From Rhizoclosmatium globosum (Eukaryota > Chytridiomycota > Chytridiomycetes > Chytridiales > Chytriomycetaceae), in contig MCGO01000111.1 of NCBI GenBank assembly GCA_002104985.1, positions 62,001 through 126,000 on the forward strand: DNA of 64,000 nt. The letters run 5' to 3'. The notes beneath the pieces were generated by a model. It made no database searches. It was not told the origin of the DNA and was given only the letters and a program-made list of their open reading frames with translations. The number at the start of each line of letters is the position of its first letter. Within the stretch, counting starts at the first letter, position 1. Below are positions 1-12,115 of this stretch, piece by piece. The translations under genes and the position numbers were made by a program.

Positions 1-102
1 AACTTCAAAAAGAGAAGTATAATTTGAATAAAGCTTTTAATCACTACTTATGGGTATAAAACGGCCTCCGTACAACCTAAACTACAAAGATCCAAAATCT
101 GT

Positions 103-1335
103 CTACACAGACGAAGTCACAGATGTCATTGGGAAATGCCCCGTCTCCTTATTCGACAGATTCTCCCCCTTCCCCCATCCATCATTAAAAATCGCCTCAA
201 TCTTGATCCGATGTCCTGGCTTCACATGAATCTCGTCCGGGTTATCAGGCACATACTCAGCCACAGCCGTCCTAATTTCATTCACAACCGTCATAATCGA
301 CGCCCCACTAGCCACAGGTGCGTCCTCCAAGAACGTGGAGGAAGACCTCGAAAACGATGCAGGGGTAGTGAGGGGTCGTTTCATGCTCTTTTCAAGGGTT
401 GGTTGTCTCGAAACGGTGGAGAGTAAACGACCGACTGATGTCGTTGGGGTTGTTGGGGATGTGCGTTTCGTGGAATGCGTGCGGCCGAGGGATGCATTCA
501 CGTGTAGGGATTTACTGGGTCGACGCGATGCGGGTTTATGGTCGGATGGGGCAAAGTATGTCGCGTCGGTGTTGGAGGTGCGGGATCGCAGTTTGTAGAT
601 TAGGAGTCCGATTGCAATGGATGCGCAGATTAGGACTGCGGCTACGGAGCCGCCGATAACAGCGGGAAGATTTGATGTTTGAGGCGGAGTTGGGGGATCT
701 TGGGCGGCTCTTGTTCCATCCAATACCAGGACTCTGAACGAGTCACTCGATATTTTAGCCAAGTTTGAACAGCATGGTGGTGCGTTGCTGTAATACTTGC
801 AAAACGCGTTGGCAATGTTCAAGTTTCCACCATATCCACACGACGTGGTATCTGCGATTACACCAATGCTGCACGTTGTCTGTTGTGATACTGTACATTG
901 TCCAGCTTGAATTCTCTCACGTTGAATGTTTGGATCATATGAGTTTGGACAGGTCACAGTATCTTGAAGCATATGGCTGATATCGTTGGTGTATGCTTGA
1001 CAAGTTCCAGTACATAGTTGTGGTAGTGGTGTTCTGCCCTGGTTGCAACCCTTCGATCGCTCAATGTCCGCCTGACACATGGCAGTCGCCGAATAGCGAA
1101 CGGTGTAGTCGTCGTTGCATCCAAGCAACGAACGGAATGATTTCAAGTTGGAGAGACGGGCAGCTTCCCACTGCGAGAGAGATGGATTCGAGGGGAGACC
1201 GTAAAACCGGGAAATGGCTGTTACGTTAAGAAAGAGACCCGTTGTCAGAGGAGCACACGCTGTTTCAAAGTTTCCAATTGGAACGCATTCGTTGGTGGAC
1301 ATTGATTGTTTAAGGTTCGATTTTGAAATGGGCAT
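103..1335 (-). CDS. Cys-rich single-pass membrane protein with C-terminal SH3 domain (paralogue A)
   Basis: Single-exon frame of 410 residues starting at an ATG. Residues about 15-205 are a Cys-rich, Thr/Ser-rich extracellular-type region with paired cysteines (for example PPCCSNL and SCGYGG) shared with the genes at 1426-4288 and 7687-9302. A strong hydrophobic segment near residues 225-248 (AVIGGSVAAVLICASIAIGL) is followed by a basic stop-transfer patch, a Ser/Thr-rich cytoplasmic linker, and an SH3 domain at about 350-410 (NPDEIHVKPG, NDGWGKGENL, GHFP). No clear signal peptide is visible at this start, so a short upstream exon may be missing. The layout suggests a surface sensor or adhesion protein that passes signals through SH3-ligand contacts. 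This is inference; no named orthologue is recognised. Confidence 0.7.
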   Translation of the reverse strand: MPISKSNLKQSMSTNECVPIGNFETACAPLTTGLFLNVTAISRFYGLPSNPSLSQWEAARLSNLKSFRSLLGCNDDYTVRYSATAMCQADIERSKGCNQGRTPLPQLCTGTCQAYTNDISHMLQDTVTCPNSYDPNIQRERIQAGQCTVSQQTTCSIGVIADTTSCGYGGNLNIANAFCKYYSNAPPCCSNLAKISSDSFRVLVLDGTRAAQDPPTPPQTSNLPAVIGGSVAAVLICASIAIGLLIYKLRSRTSNTDATYFAPSDHKPASRRPSKSLHVNASLGRTHSTKRTSPTTPTTSVGRLLSTVSRQPTLEKSMKRPLTTPASFSRSSSTFLEDAPVASGASIMTVVNEIRTAVAEYVPDNPDEIHVKPGHRIKIEAIFNDGWGKGENLSNKETGHFPMTSVTSSV

Positions 1336-1425
1336 TTGCTGACTTTGATGTGTTCTGCTTCTTGTGGCTTGGCGGTGGCTGGTTTCTCTTTTCCGCCATT
1401 TTATTTTATTGATAGTGCAAAGATG

Positions 1426-4288
1426 CTACTTAATTCTTGGAGCCACGACACAAATCAATGGGAACCATCCCTTCTCCTTTGTACTGACATTCTCTCCGCT
1501 TGCCCACCCATCGCTGCTTACGTCCAGAACTTTGATTTCATGGCCAACACGGATAATTATCTCGTCTGGACGTTGAGGTGTGTAGTCTGCAATCGAGGTG
1601 CATGTCTTGTTGATTAAGGCAGTCAACGTAGTTGGTCCAGACGATTCCAAAAACGTGTTGTTCAATGAAGACGCGTTATTTTTCTCCATGTCAGCCTCGT
1701 TGGTTGTTGGGAACCGCATAAACATGGTCATGTTTCGATCAATTGGGTTAGTGGGGCTAGGTCCACTTCCAATGTAGTTGGAAGACGCTTGAAACTTGTA
1801 GCGAAACGATCAACTTCAGAGCTAAGCACAGTCATAGAACCATTTATAGAAGGATCAGCATCAACGGTTTCGAACGATGTTGGTAGGCGCGTAAAACTAG
1901 TTGGATCACGTCCAATTGTGATACTTGTCACGTTTTCAGGATCAAAACTCGACCCTGTTTGAAACGATGTTGGAAGACGCTGGAAACTTGTCGTGACACG
2001 GTCAACCTCGGAGCCGGGTGTTGTTACGGTGCCTCTGGCAGGAGAATCATTATCACCGGTTTCAAACGATGTTGGTAGGCGCATAAAACTAGTTTGATCA
2101 CGTCCAATTTGAGTCTGTTTCGCGTTATCAAGATCAAAGCTTAACCCTGTTTCAAACGATGTTGGAAGACGCTGGAAATTTGTAGTGAAACGGTCAACCT
2201 CGGAGCCGGATGTTGTTGCAGTGTCACTGACAGAAGAATCAATCTCAACTGTTTCAAACGATGTTGGCAGGCGCATAAAACTTGTAGCATCACGCGTGAC
2301 ATTTGCAGATGGGGTTGCCTCCTCTGAAGGGCTTGACCCCGTTTGAAATGACGTCGGTAGGCGCATAAAACTTGTGGCATCACGTCCAACATTTTTAGAC
2401 GGCGCATCATAAGAATTTATATCTGGTTCAAACGAGGTTGGCAGACGCATGAAACTAGTTGCATCACGCCCAATTGCGGCCGGCGCTGGACTGTCCGAAG
2501 TATTGAAGCTCGACCCTGTTTCAAACGATGTTGGAAGACGTTGGAATCTTGTAGTGAAACGGTCAACCTCGGAGCTGGAGGTAGCCATGGTGGTTGAAGC
2601 ATCAGCATCAAATGCTTCAAACGACGTTGGCAAGCGCATAAAACTCGTAGCATCACGTCCAACACTTGCAGACGACGTTGTACCATTTCCGTCAGATTCA
2701 AACGTTGTTGGCAACCGCAAGAAGTTGGTTTCAGCACGTAAAATCCCAGGTTTGCCAGTTCTGGTGCGATTCTCCTCGGGTTTGAACGATGTTGGAAGAC
2801 GCATATTGGTTGTAATCCCGCGGTTAGCTGTGGACTTCAATGGAATTCCGGACACTTCGGAATCCTTGGCTTCAGTCGTTGTTGGGATCCGCATGAAACT
2901 TGTGGTTGCACGATCTAAAATCCCGGTATCGGAGCCTGTGAGATTCGTATTTAATGTCGTAGTAGACGAATTTTGTTTAACTCACGTTGAACTCTGGGTT
3001 GAACAGGTTCAGCCTCGACAGTCGTTGAAAGCCGGAACAAGTTTGTGAAATAACGCCCAACTTGACCAACAGACGACTTAGGAGTATTGTAAGACTCATT
3101 ATCTTCGCTGGTAGTAGGTAAACGCAAATTCGTTGTGACAGCACGAGTCGTATTGTCGGAATCGAAAGTAGAAGGCATAACGGCAACTGCATTATTCATT
3201 CCTACCTCGTTTGTTGTTGGAAGTCGCATAAAGTCCGTTTCTGGGCGATTTACGTTTGAATTGATTGATGGAACTCGTCCCGCAATTTCCGAAACTGTGG
3301 ACGAGAACCTGACGGTACGACCGCGAGTGAGAGATTTGAATAGACTCACGGTTGATGCCTCTGTCATAATTGATGCTGTGTCTTGGTCGCTAGAGTCCAA
3401 CAATTCGGCTTCTTGGTGAGGTTCAAGGTGTAAGGTTTTGGTACGACGAGCTCTACCACGATAGATAAATATACCGACTGCAGCTGCGATTAAAGCAAAG
3501 ACAGCAACGATGGAACCCCCAATGATGGCAGGGAGATTTGAGGTTTGATGTGGACTGCTTTCGTTCGTTTGACTAACATTCTGGGCTGAACCGGGAACAG
3601 CTGCGTTGGCTCTCGATGAAGAGATTGAATCATTTAGAGTAGAGCAGCAAGAGGGAACGAATGCGTTGTGTTGGCAAAAGGCTGTCGCCGCAGCCATATC
3701 ACCGCCAAAACCACACGACGCCATGTCAGCTTCTGTACCACCAGCACATTGTCTAGCGTGCGCTCCTTCGAGGCACACGCTGTTGACGACGCGTGTTGAG
3801 ATCTCGCGAAGGTTTGAAACGGGGCATTGAGTGTTAACCACATTGACATTGGCACGAACGGCATCGCAGACATCCAGACACAATTCAAGTTGAGAATTGT
3901 TACTGTTGTCGTTGTTGTTGCATCCGATCGAGGTGATGTAGATGTCGCTGAGGCAGAGCAGCGACGCCGCAAAGCGAGTTGTTGAAGTTGCGCAACCAAT
4001 CGACGCGCCAATCGAGTTGTTCAAGTTGTTCACGTTGTTCACGTTGTTCAAGTGGCTGAGACGCGCGGCTTCCCACTGCGACAGCGTTGGTTTCGGCGGA
4101 AGTGAATAAAGAACCGCGATCGACGTCAAATTAAGATAGGCATTCGTCGTCAGTGGCGCACACAATGTCGGAAAGCTGCTAATTGGGATGCACTCGGTGG
4201 CGACCATGTTTTGGGCGAGCTTTGTTGGGGCCTTGGTACAATTCCGGTGAATGAAATGGGTGATGAAGGGATGATGTTCTGCCACCAT
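1426..4288 (-). CDS. Cys-rich single-pass SH3 protein with a 17-copy linear-motif array (paralogue B)
   Basis: Exon 1 (2986-4288) encodes the Cys-rich ectodomain, a transmembrane segment (AIIGGSIVAVFALIAAAVGI) and the start of the cytoplasmic region. A GT-AG intron at 2936-2985 (GTGAGT donor, CACAG acceptor, phase 1) joins it to exon 2. Exon 2 holds most of a tandem array of the motif F-x-R-L-P-T-[ST]-F-E and ends in an SH3 domain (RPDEIIIRVG, SDGWASGENV). The reading frame slips once near 1745-1747. Restoring one C to a CCC run on the coding strand would make the last repeat and the SH3 domain continuous; a GTGGAC..AG intron is a weaker alternative. The start may be the internal ATG at 4207 (MVATECIP), which aligns with paralogue A. 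Function unknown; a receptor or scaffold role is inferred. Confidence 0.65.
1690..3245 (-). repeat. Tandem array of about 17 F-x-R-L-P-T-[ST]-F-E motifs
   Basis: Within the cytoplasmic part of the preceding gene, units of about 27-37 codons repeat. Each has a core such as RDATSFMRLPTSFET. Two unit types alternate in part: GRDATSFMRLPTSFE and DRFTTxFQRLPTSFE. I count 3 divergent copies before the intron, 13 after it and 1 in the shifted frame. The core R-L-P-T-[ST] is retained in nearly every copy while the spacers diverge, so the array looks selected at the protein level rather than being simple slippage DNA. Confidence 0.85.
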
Positions 4289-4482
4289 TCAAACTTATTC
4301 GTGTGGCTATGCAAGCACAAGCGATCTTCGTTTCAGGAAAAATAGCGAAGCTTTAAGTACACATGTTTTCCTTTTTACTTCATTTCCTTCACTGTCTTGC
4401 AATGCAATACAATGGATAGCCACTTCACAAGCCCATCACCACTGTGTACCCACCGAAAGATCCAAGTTGAAGAACCTCCATT

Positions 4483-7400
4483 CTATTTTATTTGCGTTAT
4501 TTTAGAATATCTCACAAGCGCCATTTGCTCCAATTTTTCAAATGCCTCAACAGTCAAACCATTTTCCTTCAGTACCCCAACAACATCAACCACCCACTCA
4601 ATAAGTCCCCCACTCTTTCGCACCAACAACTCAATCATTTTTTGACGGTCCAACCCATCCTCAACGCCACTTCTTTCCAGCAACATCTCCGCAACAAGTT
4701 CAACATCTCCCTTATTCCTTTCATCCGTCACTTGAACCTCAAACCAGCCACCCCACTCCTTAAACGCATTCACATACGCGTCGGTTATTCGACTGAATGC
4801 AACAACACGTATACATTCTGCTGGTAACAACGGAACACACTTTTCCATTATCCCCACCAAATCCTCACTCCGAACAACGCGTCCACTTCCGTCTACTTGT
4901 CCCGCCTCCCCGCATTCATCAAGTCCGTCAAGGATAAGCACGAGGGGGGTTTCAAACTTGTAATAGATGGACACTTCACGCATGGGTTCAACAATCAGCT
5001 GAAGAAAGAGGGATGATGGGTTTGATTTTGAGTAATCAATGAGGGAAGCTTGGAATAGAGACAGAATGTAACGACCGACAGGTGGAATTCGGAGGCATAG
5101 GGTGTATGCGATTGTTTGAATCAAGTCTGAAGGTGTGGCCAGGTGTTGGGTTTCTCTGCTGAATGGGAAATAGGCTCCAAGTTCATCCCTTTTCTCTAGT
5201 TCCCGTGCCAATAAAGCACCGATTGTAGACTAAATAATGATTCAGATGATCTGATGGTTAAGTACGCAAACGTACCTTGCCGACCCTTCCTTCGCCACCA
5301 ACCCAAACATGACCACCCTCCAGTAAAGCTTTAATATCATTCACAGCCCAATTTCTGGTTTCTGAAACGATTGCATCAAGTAACATTTTTTGGACTTGAT
5401 TGACTTCATTCAAACTGGGCTTCAAAAATCCATAAAGCTCTCGCATTTCAGTCTGACTCAATTTATCTGGATTAGAATCAACTCCTTCCGTGTTCAAGAG
5501 ACCCAGCACGATCTGGCGCGCGGCGAGTATTCTTGGTGTTGATCTCTTTGCATCAGATGTGTCTATTCGAAGGCCTTGAAGAAGTAATAAATTTCTCAAC
5601 GTTGGTGAAACCTCCGCTCTTGAATATGTGTACGACAGTAGCGATGGAATGCTGAATTCGGCGCCATCACGCTGGAGGAAAATGGGCAGACAGTGCACTC
5701 CTTGTTCCAAGCACAAATGAACCTGAATTCAAAATGTCATCGAACTTAAACTAACTTTGATGAAAACTTACTTGCTCTATAAACTTGCTGTTCCCATCGT
5801 CTAGAGCCCCAATAGCTTGATTCGAGAGCACAAACAACACAAAAGTCTTGTCTCCAATCAAACCCTCACACCCCTCCCCCAAGACACAACACGAACATTA
5901 TGCGTCCCATTCAACCTCAACCCCATCGCCAAATCCCTCACAGCCCTTTCATCCTTCTCACAAGCATAATAAACAACAAACTCCCCCTTCTCCTGTCCCC
6001 TCAACGTAACCCCAACAACCCGCCATCCCCTTCTTTCGAATCAACAACAGATCCAGGCACCCACCCCTCGCGCAACACGTCTTCACCACTGGTACCACCG
6101 ACACGATCAATAACGTTAAACATCGTGATAGACCCTGCAATGGAATCCATGTACGCTACATCCCGCGTGCTCGTTGCACCCACGAACAGGATTTTATAGC
6201 CTTGTGGGAGGTTGTCGACTACGGACTGTATGAACTCCTGTGCGCCTGGGTGTGTCATGTCTTGGATGGGGAGGATGACGACGCGGTGGTGTGTGGACTC
6301 GGTGAGCAGGAATTTGAAGAGGGCGAGAAGGGAGAGGGAGGTTATGTGGGATGGAAGTGTGGACTTGAATTTTTGGAGGAGTTCGCGGGCGGTGGAAGGG
6401 ATGGAGTTGCTGAGGGATTGTGTGAGGTCGAGGAGGAAGTCGCGGGCGGGTTTTTTGGGTGGAGTGTCTTGGAATGAGATTGTTGAGGCGTATGTGTCCG
6501 TTTTTAGAAGGGCGTGGGCGATGTTGGTTGTCATTTCGGACTATAGCGAGTGTGGTTAATGATTCTCAGGGGTTGAAAGGATTCTTACCAGCTCTTCTTC
6601 TCCGATCTGTACTAAAATAGCTCGAGGCGATTCAATATCTTTTGCCCAATCTGTAATATCTGCCACCAAGAGGCTGTTCCTCGAAGTACTTTGAGGGTAA
6701 GGAATCCATTTGTGGTTGACTTGTGAAGATGCTGAAACACCAACTTCAATGTGTCGAGTGACTTTGATTTCAATCACAGAACGTGTCTCGTTCCTATTAG
6801 AACCTTTAGTCACAGAGGTGGTCGTTGTTTTCACAGTCTGCAGGCTGACTGATTCACTTCCCGAGAACAAAATATATAGATCAAAGAATGCATCAAATTC
6901 TGCTTGCTCCTTTGTTGATAGACCAATTTCAGTCGAATGCCGCCACTTGATGAGTTGAGTCAGACTCCAAGAATCCAATTCGCCATTCTTATCAACTTTT
7001 CCATGAATACCATGAATATTATACAAGAATTCGACAATGTTGCGCAGCGTGAGTTGTCGTGGACTCTTTGGATGGTCGTGCAATTCATCAGCGAAATCAG
7101 ATATTGGTGGGAAGCTGTCGGCAGTGCTATCATGGATAAACACCGGTATCAGTTTGGCGAGACCGTGTTGGTGTCGTTGAATCGCAAGCTCCCACTGTTG
7201 GTGATGTACATAGTATGCAGGTTGATGTGATGGATCACTTGAGCGGACTCACCTCAAGCACCACACTATCATGGTAAGGTTTGAGTGATTTCAAACAGGC
7301 AATAGAAACAAGCGGTACAATAACGACGGCTCTCTCGAGACCAGCGAGGAAGCCTTGTTCCCAATGCGACGAGGCAACCAGGCATTGACGATCGAGGTAG

Positions 7401-7543
7401 CAGTGGAATAGGCCCGCATCAGATAGCTGAGCTGACAAAGATACAGCAACGTTGCTATCTGTGGATACACGGTAGCTTATGAAAAAGTCGTGACTGGAGT
7501 ATCCTCTGGCGCATTTCCATTTGGAAGACATATTAATTGGCAT
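4483..7543 (-). CDS. TIR-NACHT-TIR-NACHT NLR-like protein
   Basis: Five exons (7253-7543, 6589-7194, 5772-6540, 5276-5723, 4483-5229), all junctions GT-AG and phase 0. TIR1 starts HDFFISYRVSTDSN and has the helix HWEQGFLAGLE, whose Glu sits where TIR NADases carry their catalytic Glu, then WELAIQRHQHGLAKLIPVFI. The first NACHT-like module is degenerate: its P-loop position reads QIGEEELSEM and its Walker B position ILPIQDM. TIR2 (GEFVVYYACEKDERAVRDLA) is shortened. The second NACHT has an intact P-loop, GGEGRVGK split by an intron from ST, and Walker B LVLILDGLDECG. No C-terminal repeats are seen. Frames slip at about 5876-5880 and 6010-6013, each explained by one base missing from a G run on the coding strand. 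NACHT ATPases with TIR domains act in innate immunity or self/non-self recognition in other groups; a similar role here is inference. Confidence 0.72.
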
Positions 7544-7686
7544 GAGCTGAAATCACATCTGATATTAAAATTGAATAAAGTCAATTCCTTCTTTTATTTC
7601 ATAATTCAAGACAGTGGTTTGAGACACACTGGCGGCATACAGTTTGGATGTTAGAAGGTTCGACACACCCACCCAAAAAAAGCATT

Positions 7687-9302
7687 ATGCAAATCGCACT
7701 TGCACTCTCTCTTGTGGCTCCAGCACTTGCAGCCTACCGATTTGACAAGAGCGTTGACCGAATTGCCGTTGCACAGCCGAATGCAGTTGAGTGTTCTGTG
7801 TTCTCTCTTAAGTTGTTCTGATGCTAACTTCCTTTGACTCCAACCAAAGGAGTGCGCTGTGATCCCCGCGCTGAGTTCGTGCTCGCCACTGTTTTCCGGG
7901 TCGTTTGTGAACTTGACGGCCGTTGGAGCGACGAGTGTGGCTGAGTGGGCGTCGCGGATTGGCGGTGTTGATGTCGCTGCGGGTCTTGGATGCAGTGGCG
8001 GTTCTTCAAAGGGCGTCCAGTTTGTGTCGACGTATCAGTGCGTGCGCGATGTTGTTGTTCTGTCGAAGGGCTGCAACAAACAATGTGTGTTACTGAGTTG
8101 TACCGAGTAGCAGTTGGCGATGTACTCACATCCACCTTCAACTAGTACCCTCGCCCGCCCTCTGCTCTGACACCTGCGATGCCCTCGGCGCCTCTCTCAA
8201 TGCCTACATTGGCGACACAGACAACTGCAAACCTGTCGCTTTCAACTCAGACGCCGCAAACGCTCGTGCCAAGGCTCTGAATGCCGCTGCAAACTGTAAA
8301 CAAACAGTCCTCGACTGGCAAAAACAGACTGGCTCTAGTGACTCCAAATGCACTGAGTCCATTACATTAGACTATGAAAGTTGTGGTACGTGAATTACCA
8401 ATCAAAGTCCCACGACTCAAACTCCACCTAGGTTTCGGAGGAAACTATGTTCAAGCGAAGGCATACTGTACTGCTGTCAAAAATTCTCCCTCCTGCTGTG
8501 ACGCTGTCAACAAGGCCTCCATCGCCACTTCAAACAACAAAACAGACACTTCTGCATCAAACAGAGTCTCAACTGGCTCTGCCACCAACTCAAACTCCAA
8601 CAACAAAATAATTGCGGGCTCCTCATTTGCCGCCTCCGACTCTTCAACTCCAACAACAGGAAACCCTGCCCCAACACAAGACCCCTCCTCTTCAAACTCT
8701 GACTCTGGTCTCTCCGTTGGCGCCAAAGTCGGAATTGCAATTGGTGTCGTTCTCCTCGTTGCCCTCATTGCATCCTGTTGGATCGTGTACACAAACAGAT
8801 TCAACATCTTCCCATCCAACCACCCTGTCCTTAAATTCCTTGGTGATGGTGGTCGCCCTTCCTACGTCAAGAGAGGCGCTTCAAGTCAGTACAGGAATTC
8901 TGTTATTAATCTTCAAGGTGGTTCTTCGTCTTCAACTACATTGACGACAACTACCGTGGAGAGAACCTACGTGCGTATTCCGGATGAAGCTAGTACTGGA
9001 GTCGCCATTAAAGGGGAACATGTTGTCAAAATTGAGTATGTTGCGTCTCTACCTGATGGTGAGTAAAGTCTTAAGCGTATATCGTTGTCGAGCGAAGCGA
9101 GAAGCTTTAGTAAATTATAGATTTTGAATCTATCCCAGCCATGCACTAACTTGACACTTCGCTAGAACTGTCGGTCAAGATTGGTGACCTGCTTACAATC
9201 ACAGAAGCATATGACGATGGATGGGCAAAAGGAAGGAAGAGCAATGGTACAGAAGGGTTATTCCCTCTCTCCTGTGTGGGTATTGATACACCTGTTGCTT
9301 AA
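7687..9302 (+). CDS. Secreted-start Cys-rich single-pass SH3 protein (paralogue C)
   Basis: The ATG at 7687 opens a clear signal peptide (MQIALALSLVAPALAA). Exons are joined over introns at about 7786-7849, 8085-8145, 8386-8431 and 9059-9165, all GT-AG. The ectodomain repeats the family pattern (ALCSDTCDALGASLNAYIGD, SCGFGGNYVQAKAYC, SCCDAVNKAS). A transmembrane segment follows (VGIAIGVVLLVALIASCWIV). The last exon completes a C-terminal SH3 domain (LSVKIGDLLTITEAYDDGWA, TEGLFPLSCVGI). This copy has the cleanest gene structure of the three and shows that the family is exported with the Cys-rich part outside and the SH3 inside. Ligands and pathway are unknown. Confidence 0.75.
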
Positions 9303-10445
9303 AGTATCCATCCATTCGTTTATTATCGCATCGCTTGGCGTGGTCTACTTCGCCTCTCGCCCTCTCCTTTTTTGTCTGTTGTTTTGTACTTTGAATGAAG
9401 CTTATGTGTCAATTTGGCTTGATGAGCAATCCTCTCTTTCAAAAACACGCTTCTACTTCATATACATAATTCGAAAGCGTGATTTTCATTACGTCAATGC
9501 ATTTCAAAAAATTCTGGAACAAAGGGAATCAAAAATGAGAATACCCTGCAGACACTTTTCAATCAAGCGCTGATATCTCGGTACGTCATAGAGCCACTCC
9601 ATGTTTCGCTATCGTCTCTTGTTTCTAACGCGCTTCTGTTTGACGGTTTCGTTTAGAAGTTTTAAAGTGATCGCCTCCACTTGCTCATCAATATGTACGT
9701 AGTTGACACAGATTCTTATCCCCGGACCCTCTTCCTGTCTCTTATCGCACACTTCTGATTCCCTTATTAATCTGTACTCTATCATAGCTACAACGCCGTC
9801 ACGAACGTATGATCTGTACGCGTCCATTCATCCAAATTGTCAACTTGTAAATCTCACCTGCATAGCAACTTGCTCCTTCTTCTCGACCGTCGTGTCAACA
9901 CATTTCTTTCTTTATCACATGTTCCGCCTTTGTTTCAGGGGTCCTTTGACTCCGAAAAACGTGGCGAGTTGAGATTCCCTTGAAAAAGGAACTCAATCCC
10001 CCCTTTCAGTTATGGCTACGCTTGTAGTTGTGTTGTTCTCATGTATGGGGTATCATTGATTGTATATCAACTTTCTTTTCATTATATACGTTGTTTGGAA
10101 TGATGGGGTTATATGCAAGGGCTTCTGTATCTCATTTTTATACCACCATTTGTCGATGCGATCCATGGTTCCAAAAGGGAGCTAATGTAGACGTTGGTGA
10201 GAGTTCAGCTGGGGAAAAGTCGGTTTCATCCGATATTGAACTGGTATCTTCAAATCCTTTAGATTGAAGTGGATTTTTTCTATTCGTAGTCGTTGTTCGT
10301 TGACACGGTTACTTCCTGAGGCTGTTCGGTTTAGGAAGAAAGCTACCCTTCAGTTCGTACGGTTGTATGGTTAACAATTATATGTTTTTGGATAATAAAT
10401 GTGGATTTAATCTCATAAATCAATAATTTTTGTGGTTCCTCCTCG
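9303..10445 (+). other. No gene resolved; scattered hydrophobic fragments
   Basis: Short plus-strand frames contain hydrophobic runs, for example near 9840-9940 and 10028-10110, and a polar tail ending at 10267 (SVSSDIELVSSNPLD). They do not join into a convincing splice model. This could be a decayed or intron-rich multi-pass membrane gene. Nothing else is recognised. Confidence 0.3.
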
Positions 10446-12115
10446 TCACTCATGCTTGTTGCGACAGTATTTGCCGTACTCACAGCGTCCACGTTTCCAG
10501 AAGTAGCAAATTTCCTTTTTAGAATTGTTTTGTGGGTTTTCATAAAGTTGTTCCGACGTTTGTCTTGATGAATATTTTGAAACTCGTTGACTTAAAGAAT
10601 ATTCTTCGTGTTCCAAGCGGCGCTTGTTTGAGGGCTTTGGTTGATTGGACTGGCTGCCTGAAGAAGTGCCTGCTTTTGAGGTCATGGCAAAAATTAGTTA
10701 CCAACTTGCATCATATAACCATTATCACCTCCATGATCTGTAGCCATATGATGAGCCGCTTTAACAGCCGAATTATCTTTTCGCTCAATGATTTTATAAA
10801 CGGGAGTTGTTGGGGCGTGTCTTGCAGCAGAAGGCTCGCTGTTTGCTTCGTTATTGGACAACAAACGGTTAACGCGTCGTTGGTCAATTGAAGACGGTCC
10901 TGGCACTGAAACGGTTGGAACCTGCGCCAATGATGTCAATCTGTTCATCTCCGAAAGTTTCTGTTCCTGGACCGGGCTTTTGTTTACTGTTTGGGCAAAT
11001 ACATCTGATGCACGTCCAACAGGTGTGAGAGGGCGAGCGTGTGGTTTAAGGCTAACAAAGTCATTTCGTGGATCTTGATTATAAAAAGTGCTGATTGAGG
11101 TTGTGGCAATGTCTGCGAAAAGGATGAATGTTTAGAAGTTGTCAATCACTTGAACATTCATCACCATTTAAGCCGCGCTTTTCCCCTTTTTGACCGTACA
11201 ACTTGTTTGGCTGACCTTCACTTCCAACAACGTTGACAGGCTTTATCATTTGGCTCGAGGTACGCAGATCAATGCTTTGAGACGTACGCAGTATTGATTT
11301 CAACGCGACTTTTCCGATTGTTTTGGGTACAACTGTATTTGCCGCACTCAAATTGCGTGTCATTGCATCCTCCTGCTCTAGCATCTGAAGTGGGTTAGAA
11401 GGTAAATAAAACAATGTCATGCTTATACTTTTTGTTCCAAAGCCTCGGACCAAATTTCTCTCAACATAGTAGCTTCACCATTAATGTACCCTGATAATTT
11501 TTGAATTAGTGTATTCAAGAGAAACCACAAATCAAACCAGTCGTCATATCTTCGCTTTGTAGTGCTTTCAATACACCAGTAAAAGACTCTACCAACTTGA
11601 AATCAACAGGAAACTTTCGAAGGAGACTGAGCAAATCAGCAATAAACTCTATTTCGTTTTCCATGGTTGCTTTTTCCAGAACTGATCTCAAAATAGTATG
11701 ACCGAGAGCTCCGCTCTCACGACTAAGCCTGTTGCAGAGCGGTTAGATGGAAAAGTTGGGAGTTAAGTACATACTTAAAGTGAAAGTCTTTTGATACATT
11801 GTTTGTGAATAGCTGAGCAAGTAAGCGTCTCTCAAGTGTAGAAGAAGCGTTGACTATACGCTGCAGGCATATTTTGGCTGCTTGTGGATTGTTAAAGTCG
11901 ATGTCACTGTACGATGATGCGGCGATCAACAATGCTTTGAGTTGTCCTACAGATTTGGCTTTCACTTCTTCATCTGAAAGCATAACTGTCGTCGGAAGGT
12001 TTGTTCTTTTGATGTGATCACTTCTTCTGTCCCTTGTCATATCATCGCGAAGTTCGGCGACAACACTTTCCAGGAGTACCACTCGAGAATGTAGTAAATC
12101 CAAGAGTATTTCCAT
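10446..12115 (-). CDS. Multi-exon protein with helical N-terminus and C-terminal CCCH zinc finger
   Basis: Exon chain on the minus strand: 11775-12115 (MEILLDLLHSRVVLLESV), then 11728 onward after a GTATGT..CAG intron (FHFK joined to LSRESGALGH), an exon with REIWSEALEQK, an exon beginning MLEQEDAMTRNLS, an exon with DIATTSISTFYNQDPRND, and the last exon ending in a CCCH finger (C-x7-C-x5-C-x3-H, ICYFWKRGRCEYGKYC). The final join near 10660-10690 needs an unusually short intron (about 30 nt) or contains an error. A helical N-terminal regulator-like region plus a terminal CCCH finger recalls PP1 nuclear targeting subunit (PNUTS)-type proteins, but no clear RVxF motif was found. That comparison is tentative; an RNA-binding nuclear role is inferred from the finger. 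Confidence 0.5.

Noticed and set aside
1426..1731. Independent small SH3 gene downstream of the array
   Set aside because: The frame is open upstream into a further repeat unit (DRNMTMFMRFPTTNE), so it is the end of the array gene after a one-base slip.
2449..3048. 199-codon plus-strand frame
   Set aside because: It is the antisense of the RLPTSFE array; periodic repeats keep the opposite strand open.
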